Notes under the pieces: generated by a model
What the model was told of the DNA's origin: nothing
Databases searched by the model: none
What the model saw: only the letters and a program-made list of their open reading frames with translations
Part shown: positions 1-5,357 of the stretch, piece by piece
Layout of the letters: each line of letters begins with the position of its first letter
Numbering within the stretch: the first letter of the stretch is position 1
NCBI GenBank assembly: GCA_023391155.1
Contig: JAEWBM010000001.1
Span: forward strand, 1 to 5,967
From: Acidobacteriota bacterium
GTDB taxonomy: Bacteria > Acidobacteriota > Blastocatellia > Pyrinomonadales > Pyrinomonadaceae
Length of the DNA: 5,967 nucleotides
Direction: 5' to 3'
Translations under genes and position numbers: made by a program

Positions 1-3000
1 GCGCTGCGTCGTTCAGGAATCGCAACGCGTAGGCAGTGAGAGCGAGGTCCGCGGTGTCGTCACCTCCCCAATAAGAGAAACCGCCGTCGGCGACCTGATA
101 GCCGACCAGGCGTTCATAGCCGCGGCGTAGATTCTTCATAGCGGCCGCTCGGACCGAGGCGGGCACCCGGTCGTTTTCGGCGGCGAATTTAAGGATCATC
201 AGGTTCGGATACGTCGACGAGATCGTCTGCTCGCCGCAGCCGTATGGGCGCTGCAGCAGGCCCTCGACCGATTCGACCACGTGTGCGAACAAATTCGGAT
301 AGATCTTGAGTTCCGTAGCGGCGGTACCCGGCAGCGCGTGTCCGGGCAGCCCGACATCAAAGCTGCCGACGCCATTGAAATACTTCGAATCGGTTGCGAC
401 GATCTCGTGGCCGTCGGGCCGAACGGTGACGGGTTTTTCGATCGCGTCGGATTCCGTCTCGCCGATCGCCGTCACGCGCTGCTTGCCCTCCTTAACGGTT
501 CGGCGGGCGGCAAAACCGAACACGGCGTTCTCTGCCGCGCCCGAGGCCACAGCGATCTGCTGCCGGGAATCTGAGAGAAAGGAGAACCAATCGCCCGGGT
601 CCATCCCGACATCTACCTTCTGTGCCCGGTCTGTGTAGTTACGTATCTGGACCGGCAAAAAGATCTCGTCACCTTGGGTCAGGAACTTCGGCGGGTCGAG
701 GTCCGCAAAGAACGACTGAAACGCTGTCACCTTCGATTCCGCTATGCCCAGTCTGCCGCTGCGGTCGGACGCCACCGCTGCCATCTTCCACGTCGTTATG
801 TTATCCGCCATCCGAAACGTCGCACGCCCCCTGCCATCTTCGCCCGTAATAAGTTCCGGCTGCCAAAAGAGCGTTTCGGGGAAATATTCTCGGAGCCTGG
901 GAGTTGAATTCGGCCCTTGAGCAGCCGTGGCGCCGGGGCTCAAAGCAGTCAGTTGAAGGGCGTTGCGAGCCGTAGCCGGCAGGGTTAGTATTGACGATGC
1001 CGACCGCGATCCAGACACAAATGAGGTGGTTGTGTCGACCGGATCCGCTGCACCCATTACTGTTACGGCTTCCTCAACGTTGCCGACATCCAATGAAATG
1101 GATATTTGATTTCTAGTGCCAGGCTTCACCTCGATGTTCATCACGACGGCACGCATAAATCCGACAGAGTCGACCGTGACGATATATGTGCCGGTAGGCA
1201 GGCCGGTAAAAGCAAATCGCCCGTTCGCATCCGAGCTCGTTTCTCGCTCTGTCCGAGCAGCATCATTTCTTGCGGTGACCACGGCCCCGGGAATCACCGC
1301 ACCGACCGGGTCGGTAACCGTGCCTGTGATCACCCCGGTTCCTTTCACATCGCCGAGCGGAACATCTACGGCGACCGGCTTGATATCATCGCGAGCCTGT
1401 TCGGAAATAACATGGTCGATCTCCATAATGGTTATATCGTCGTAGGTATCCACACGGCGATCGCGGCCGGAACCTATAATTGAGAATTTAACGAGACTCT
1501 GTGTCACCGGCGTAACGATGCGGCGGACGAGGCGCGTTACGTCGCCATGGTTCTGAACGGTTTCGAAGGTAATTCGATCCCAAAAGCGAGACGACAGGGT
1601 TTCGGTTATATAAACGGGCTCGCCGTTACCATCGCGTACCTCGTCGAGGTCGATGCCCGCCTTGCGAAGTTCCTCGCGAAACTGCTCTACGGTGAGTGGG
1701 GCCTGCGCAAATCCCGCATGAGCCCTATTGATTCGTACCCTTAGGTCGGCGAAAAGATCGATCCGGCTGGCCCAAACCTCAAAATCGTCACCACGCCACG
1801 TGTTTTCGCTTTCGACACCATCGAGCCCCAGGCTTATGATTCTGGTTACAAGCAATCGCCGCTCGCCCTCAAAAGTGATCTTATATGGGCGGCCGTATCG
1901 GTCAAGAAGCTGACGCATACCAAGCTCGTTAAGCAGGGTCTCGGGATCGCGAATGAATTGACCGGTTCGTTTGTGGTAATTCTCGATGGCGGTGTCGATC
2001 GCGTTGCCTAAGGGAGTGAAATACTCGAAATCCTCACGGTAAGCGTCAAAATCATCGGATGTGCCGATCGTCTTGTCCGGGCCGGCCGATCGAATGGTGA
2101 CGGTGTTAAATTTCTTGTCCACCGAGAAGTGTGCGGTATAAGGGACGCCCCATGGGTCTGACATGGAGTCCAGATCAACACCGGCGCGGCCGAGTATGTC
2201 ACGCAGCTCGTCACCATCGGTCGGATGGAGGTAGTTTTGCGTATTGAAGGCTTTCGTGAGAGCAGCCGCAAGGGGCTCGAACTGCTTCTTGATCACGGGG
2301 CTGAAAACGTATTTCGCCTCCTCGTCGTAACCGTCCGTCCGGAAGATATTCGGATCATATTCGGGGTTAAAAAGAATGATCTCAGCAGCGAGCTGCATCT
2401 CTTCCGAAATGGGCTGTTTTAGGTCGAGTTCATTAAGATCTTTTACATTGATGCGGCCGAAATTGGCACCGTATCCTAGCCATTTCCCCCAACCCCGAAA
2501 CATTCCGGCGAATTCAGAGTCGGTGCGCGCACGCTCTTCGACCGCCTGGTCCATGATCACAATTCCCAGAGCGCTTCGGACCGAACGTCCGAGGGAGTCA
2601 AGCACGCTTATACTGATAGATGCATCTTCGTTCGGTTTGTAAACGGCCTTATCAAATGTCGCCGCAACCTCAAGCCCGCCTCGTGCCGGAAAGATCACTC
2701 CGCGAGCGTGGGCCGTGACATATTCATTCTCGTCGTTCTCCAGATAAGCTCCGATCTTTAGCTCCCCGCGAAATTTGTCACTGTATGGGATTTCCAATTT
2801 CGCCCGGCCGTCCACTAAAACGGCAAAACGTGAATCCACAACGGACCGGCCACGTACGACATCGATATGGGCCGTGGCGCCCTTCTCGGTCGAGACGATC
2901 TCTACCCGTATTGTCTCCCCCGGTTTATAGATCGATCTGTCAGTGTAAACACGTATTCCCGGTTCATCGCTGAAAAGTATCTCGAGTTCTCTGGCCGTTC

Positions 3001-4660
3001 CGTTGTTTCCTTTCCGGTCACGGGCAACGGCGATCAACTCAATATCGTCATCAGGATGGCCGATATCAGGGCGCGGGACAGACAACTTCCCGGCACCGAG
3101 TGAGTTGGTTCTAAGGGTCGCAACCCGCTTAAAGGGGCTTTCGCTATCTTCCTCCCGCCCGCGAATCTCTACGTCACATTCGGCCGGAGTGCCGTCGGCA
3201 TAGAACGTTGAGATATATGCTTCGACGCCAAGTTCCGGCGAGAAACGCCATTCGTTGATGAAATACACATGTATCGGCTCTTCTGAGACTCGCACGTCGA
3301 AGCGCCGCTGTTCGGTCCGATTAGTGGACGGGTCGGTGTAGTAGGCGGCAAGGCGGATATCCCTATATTGCTCCCACCGGTCTTCGCTCAGTTCCCGATG
3401 TGCGTCGGTCAGATCGAACCGGGCGATAAATTTCCCGTCCTGGTCAGCCGTGCCCTCAATTGTTTCGCCCTCTTCAACGTCATAACGCTGCTCTTTCCAA
3501 TTCCACTCACGGCTGTTTTCTTCCACGACGCGGACCTTACCGCCGGGAACCGGTTTGCCAAAGAGGTAATCCGCCTTGATCTCGATCTCGGCTGTGAGGT
3601 GGGCGGGCAGGTAGTACGGCCTATCGGACTCGGCGCTGACGACAAAATTGGGAAGGTCGTAGCGAGTGATCTTGACGCGGTGCAAACCGACCTCGCTGTT
3701 GCTAGGCGCGCCGGCTTTGATCTGATAGTTTCCCAAAGGTACGTTTCCGGGAATTTCCCACGAGAGCGATGCGACGCCAAACTCGGATGTGACGATCTTT
3801 TCGCGATAGAGCAGCGTGTTGTCCTCATCCGATATACGGACGTCGAGCTCGGTTCCCGCCATAACCGTCATTGCCTCCGAACCCTTTAACAGGATCCCGC
3901 GCACATTGAGGGCCTGCCCGGGCTGGTAGATCGGCTTGTCGGACATCATCATAAAATTCAGATCATCGGTGTCCGTGTCGAGACTCTCCTCGACCTCGCG
4001 TACTATGCCATCGCGCCGTCCGATCACGGTGAGATCTCCATTGCCGTCAAATTGAACACCGGCAGGGATCGAGATGTCGATATTTGCGAAGCCGTCGGCA
4101 TCGGTTGTCGCAAAACCCTGAAGCTCGAGGGTGTCGTCATCACCGTCTGACAATCCAAGTGCGAGCATCCCCTCGATGGCCACACCGGAGGCAGGCCCGC
4201 CCGTGAAGGGGTGAACGGCCCGGACGCGGGCGCGGTATGTGATACCGGTGGCGACAAACTCCGGAGCGATGACCCTCAACTCGAAAAGTTCCTTGACAAG
4301 TTGAGAGAGCGACATGATCCCGTAGGCATCGCCGATACGATATCGCAAGCGGTACCACGCCAGATCGGTGTCGTCATCCGCGTATTCATCATCGATCTCA
4401 AGTTTGAGCTCCTTGATCTGGCGGCCCGGTGTAAGTTGAACACCCGGGTTGTTGAAGGAAGAAACGACGATCCCAGCGGTGTCGACCAACTCGACCCGAA
4501 CGGGAACGGTCGATGCCGTTTGCGAGTCGACGGCGACGCGTGCGATGACCTCACAGTCCGACGCGATTGCCGATGATTCACTTTCAATAACAGTCTGTCC
4601 GGCGGCCGAAAGGGCGCAGATCAGGCACAGTACGAGCACGGGGAAGAGCTTCTCACACAT
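1..4660 (-). CDS. Alpha-2-macroglobulin family protein with thioester, partial (C-terminus off the left edge)
   Basis: Exported thioester protease-inhibitor scaffold. Family members trap proteases: cleavage of a bait region activates a Cys-Gln thioester that binds the attacker covalently. I translated the frame from ATG 4660 to the left edge: 1553 codons and no stop. Residues 1-20 look like a type I signal peptide (K4, hydrophobic core, SAA/G cleavage); neither Cys12 nor Cys15 sits in a lipobox. Two beta-rich segments (about 22-133 and 134-225) precede MG2 (DKPIYQPGQ, 241-249). MG3 follows (YDLPNF 334-339, GKPVPG 368-373), then the MG5/MG6 bait-region-domain entry (IYKPGE 577-582, VYKPNE 673-678, VIMDQAVEE from 701). 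An insert fills about 787-1253. MG7 starts at LREYFPETLFWQPEL (1256), and the thioester PYGCGEQ has Cys1475 and Gln1478. The window ends inside the thioester domain; the receptor-binding-like domain is not seen. A GTG at 4663 is an alternative start, but the GAGGA spacing fits the ATG. Bacterial homologues are often lipoproteins paired with PbpC; neither trait is seen here. Family assignment is very secure; target proteases are unknown. Confidence 0.96.
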   Translation of the reverse strand, partial: MCEKLFPVLVLCLICALSAAGQTVIESESSAIASDCEVIARVAVDSQTASTVPVRVELVDTAGIVVSSFNNPGVQLTPGRQIKELKLEIDDEYADDDTDLAWYRLRYRIGDAYGIMSLSQLVKELFELRVIAPEFVATGITYRARVRAVHPFTGGPASGVAIEGMLALGLSDGDDDTLELQGFATTDADGFANIDISIPAGVQFDGNGDLTVIGRRDGIVREVEESLDTDTDDLNFMMMSDKPIYQPGQALNVRGILLKGSEAMTVMAGTELDVRISDEDNTLLYREKIVTSEFGVASLSWEIPGNVPLGNYQIKAGAPSNSEVGLHRVKITRYDLPNFVVSAESDRPYYLPAHLTAEIEIKADYLFGKPVPGGKVRVVEENSREWNWKEQRYDVEEGETIEGTADQDGKFIARFDLTDAHRELSEDRWEQYRDIRLAAYYTDPSTNRTEQRRFDVRVSEEPIHVYFINEWRFSPELGVEAYISTFYADGTPAECDVEIRGREEDSESPFKRVATLRTNSLGAGKLSVPRPDIGHPDDDIELIAVARDRKGNNGTARELEILFSDEPGIRVYTDRSIYKPGETIRVEIVSTEKGATAHIDVVRGRSVVDSRFAVLVDGRAKLEIPYSDKFRGELKIGAYLENDENEYVTAHARGVIFPARGGLEVAATFDKAVYKPNEDASISISVLDSLGRSVRSALGIVIMDQAVEERARTDSEFAGMFRGWGKWLGYGANFGRINVKDLNELDLKQPISEEMQLAAEIILFNPEYDPNIFRTDGYDEEAKYVFSPVIKKQFEPLAAALTKAFNTQNYLHPTDGDELRDILGRAGVDLDSMSDPWGVPYTAHFSVDKKFNTVTIRSAGPDKTIGTSDDFDAYREDFEYFTPLGNAIDTAIENYHKRTGQFIRDPETLLNELGMRQLLDRYGRPYKITFEGERRLLVTRIISLGLDGVESENTWRGDDFEVWASRIDLFADLRVRINRAHAGFAQAPLTVEQFREELRKAGIDLDEVRDGNGEPVYITETLSSRFWDRITFETVQNHGDVTRLVRRIVTPVTQSLVKFSIIGSGRDRRVDTYDDITIMEIDHVISEQARDDIKPVAVDVPLGDVKGTGVITGTVTDPVGAVIPGAVVTARNDAARTERETSSDANGRFAFTGLPTGTYIVTVDSVGFMRAVVMNIEVKPGTRNQISISLDVGNVEEAVTVMGAADPVDTTTSFVSGSRSASSILTLPATARNALQLTALSPGATAAQGPNSTPRLREYFPETLFWQPELITGEDGRGRATFRMADNITTWKMAAVASDRSGRLGIAESKVTAFQSFFADLDPPKFLTQGDEIFLPVQIRNYTDRAQKVDVGMDPGDWFSFLSDSRQQIAVASGAAENAVFGFAARRTVKEGKQRVTAIGETESDAIEKPVTVRPDGHEIVATDSKYFNGVGSFDVGLPGHALPGTAATELKIYPNLFAHVVESVEGLLQRPYGCGEQTISSTYPNLMILKFAAENDRVPASVRAAAMKNLRRGYERLVGYQVADGGFSYWGGDDTADLALTAYALRFLNDAA
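227..241 (-). other. Thioester motif GCGEQ of the A2M protein
   Basis: The codons read G-C-G-E-Q (residues 1474-1478), preceded by P-Y, which matches the human A2M and complement thioester site PYGCGEQ. In the family, the Cys thiol and Gln carboxamide form an internal beta-cysteinyl-gamma-glutamyl thioester that reacts with the trapped protein. All key residues are present, so this copy belongs to the reactive (YfhM-like) class and not to the thioester-less YfaS-like class. The His that tunes ester versus amide preference in complement C3 lies about 115 residues downstream of the Cys and would fall beyond the window edge. Confidence 0.96.
908..1336 (-). other. CPRL beta domain plus TonB-plug-like segment inside the A2M bait position
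   Basis: Residues 1109-1193 form a carboxypeptidase-regulatory-like beta sandwich: GVITGTVTDPVGAVIPGAVV, then DANGRFAFTGLPTGTYIVTV, then a strand ending SISLDVG. Residues 1194-1251 continue as in Oar-type TonB-dependent receptors: VEEAVTVMGAADPVDTTTS, then LPATARNALQLTALSPGA. In such receptors the corresponding text is VTVTGxxPxVDTTTS followed by an LPLNGRN...LTLxPGV-like plug start. The copy breaks off after LSPGA and runs directly into MG7 (PRLREYFPETL). There is no beta barrel or full plug, so it is a module within the A2M gene and not a receptor gene. The function is unknown; as an exposed linker it could serve as the protease-cleavable bait. Confidence 0.82.
1424..2302 (-). repeat. Three diverged tandem pseudopilin-like (GspG-type) modules in the A2M protein
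   Basis: Protein-level repeat. Unit 1 (residues 787-871, bases 2048-2302): a helix, then ELRDILGRAGVDLDSM, DPWGVPY (835-841) and SAGPDKTIGTSDDF (858-871). Unit 2 (882-963, bases 1772-2017): helix with NYHKRTGQF, then DRYGRPY (920-926), SLGLDG (943-948) and GDDFEVW. Unit 3 (967-1079, bases 1424-1762): helix, ELRKAGIDLDEVRDGNGEP (998-1015), then GSGRDRRVDTYDDI (1063-1076) after a longer loop. The order helix, (D)xxGxPY, SxGxD...DD matches the C-terminal half of type II secretion major pseudopilins, where the acidic loop binds calcium. None has the N-terminal pilin methylation helix, so these are domains and not pilins. Unit 1 is the most canonical; units 2 and 3 are degenerate. Homology to GspG is inferred from motif order only. 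Confidence 0.7.
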
Positions 4661-4667
4661 CACGGTT

Positions 4668-4672
4668 TCCTC
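4668..4672 (-). promoter_or_regulatory. Ribosome binding site of the A2M gene
   Basis: The minus strand reads GAGGAAACCGTG immediately before ATG 4660. GAGGA is a good Shine-Dalgarno match and sits 7 nt from the ATG. A GTG codon directly before the ATG (4663-4661) would be only 4 nt from GAGGA, so the ATG is preferred. Confidence 0.75.
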
Positions 4673-4762
4673 AGTTGTATCAGTAATTTAGGAGCGCCGA
4701 TCCGCACCGGACGGTTTGCATCAGATGTCCTATCGAAACTATCGGCTGTGATGCGGTGAGGT

Positions 4763-4791
4763 TTTAAATTGGTTGCATCGGGGGGAGTCAG
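4763..4791 (-). promoter_or_regulatory. Candidate sigma-70-like promoter for the A2M gene
   Basis: On the minus strand, CTGACT (4791-4786, 4 of 6 to TTGACA) is followed after 17 nt by TTTAAA (4768-4763, 4 of 6 to TATAAT). It lies just past the terminator hairpin of the upstream gene and would give a leader of roughly 95 nt before ATG 4660. The match is weak and promoter consensus varies between phyla; the placement between a terminator and a gene start is the main support. Confidence 0.32.
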
Positions 4792-4806
4792 CTCCGACAT
4801 AAAGAA

Positions 4807-4847
4807 CCTGTTAGGGGCGCGTGGCGAACGGTGCGCACCCTAACAGG
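4807..4847 (-). terminator. Strong inverted repeat, probable intrinsic terminator after the small CPRL gene
   Basis: CCTGTTAGGG (4807-4816) is perfectly complementary to CCCTAACAGG (4838-4847), a 10-bp stem. It extends inward by GCGC (4817-4820) with GCGC (4833-4836) past a single-base bulge, leaving a 12-nt loop. It starts 9 nt after the TAA of the preceding gene. In the minus direction the hairpin is followed by TTCTTTATG, a short interrupted U-rich run. The position and stem strength fit a terminator separating the upstream coupled pair from the A2M gene; the weak U-run leaves room for a partial terminator or an mRNA-stabilising hairpin. Confidence 0.72.
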
Positions 4848-4856
4848 GCAGCGGGC

Positions 4857-5357
4857 TTAGTGTGGGCTGACCGCTATAAAATCCACTCCGGCGATATCGC
4901 TGTCGAGATTGATGGCCACCGCCGGCTGTGTGAACCCCCATCGCGAGCTGTGAGCAGAAAGGATATACGTCCGGCCCGCCTCGACGCTCTCGAATCGGAA
5001 ATAGCCGAAGCTGCTCGATAGTGCCTGGCGAACACTGCCGTCCGGTGCAAGCAGCCGCAGATAGACCCCCTGCACCCCCGCACCGTCCGCCTTTGCGACC
5101 CGTCCGCTGATCGACACGTGTGCCGCCGTCGGAGCAAACGGGCCGAATGCCCAAAAGCCGCTCTGCAGCGAGAAAGGCGATTCGGAACTCACGGTTCCTG
5201 CCCCCGCCTGTCCGATCGTGCCATCGACGGTGAACTGACCGCCCGAGCTGCGTCCGGACCCGTGCACGTTAGAGTGCGACACGTCATACCCCCCGCCCGT
5301 CTGTGCGGAGCAGACCAGCGGCAACACGAGTGCGACGACCGTTAATAGCTTCTTCAT
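4857..5357 (-). CDS. Small secreted protein with GTIGQ/SGFW segment and CPRL domain
   Basis: This is a complete 166-residue protein of unknown function. Residues 1-18 are a signal peptide (KK, then a Leu/Val-rich core, cleavage after CSA before Gln19); Cys16 has Val before it, so a lipobox is unlikely. Residues 24-69 contain a Gly/Ser-rich stretch with GGQFTVDGTIGQ and a closing LQSGFW, a pattern I associate with secreted proteins of Acidobacteriota and Planctomycetota. Residues 80-163 form one carboxypeptidase-regulatory-like beta sandwich: VSISGRVAKADGAGVQGVYL, then SFGYFRFESVEAGRTYILS. Such domains are usually structural or adhesive modules on surface proteins. The start is set by AGGAG 5 nt upstream and by the signal peptide; the ATG overlaps the TGA of the upstream S74 gene. 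The hairpin at 4807-4847 follows the TAA. I am confident it is a real secreted protein, not of its role. Confidence 0.88.
   Translation of the reverse strand: MKKLLTVVALVLPLVCSAQTGGGYDVSHSNVHGSGRSSGGQFTVDGTIGQAGAGTVSSESPFSLQSGFWAFGPFAPTAAHVSISGRVAKADGAGVQGVYLRLLAPDGSVRQALSSSFGYFRFESVEAGRTYILSAHSSRWGFTQPAVAINLDSDIAGVDFIAVSPH

Noticed and set aside
908..1336. A separate TonB-dependent receptor gene or pseudogene
   Set aside because: The receptor-like text is in frame with, and flanked on both sides by, A2M coding sequence. It has no signal peptide, start or barrel of its own.
1424..2302. Genuine type II secretion pseudopilin genes
   Set aside because: No prepilin leader or hydrophobic methylated helix precedes any unit, and no internal starts with ribosome binding sites were found; they are domains of the A2M protein.
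3409..3828. A 139-codon open frame on the minus strand in another frame
   Set aside because: It is an out-of-frame reading of the A2M gene, rich in Arg/Ser/Thr with no domain signature.
3368..3889. A 173-codon open frame on the plus strand
   Set aside because: It lies wholly antisense to the A2M MG2-MG3 coding region, whose translation matches the family well. The plus-strand product shows no recognisable domain and is a shadow of the GC-biased minus gene.
4840..5154. Alternative minus-strand frames of 104 and 87 codons overlapping the small CPRL gene
   Set aside because: The 166-residue frame has the signal peptide, the ribosome binding site and a recognisable CPRL domain; the others are Arg/Gly-rich shadows.
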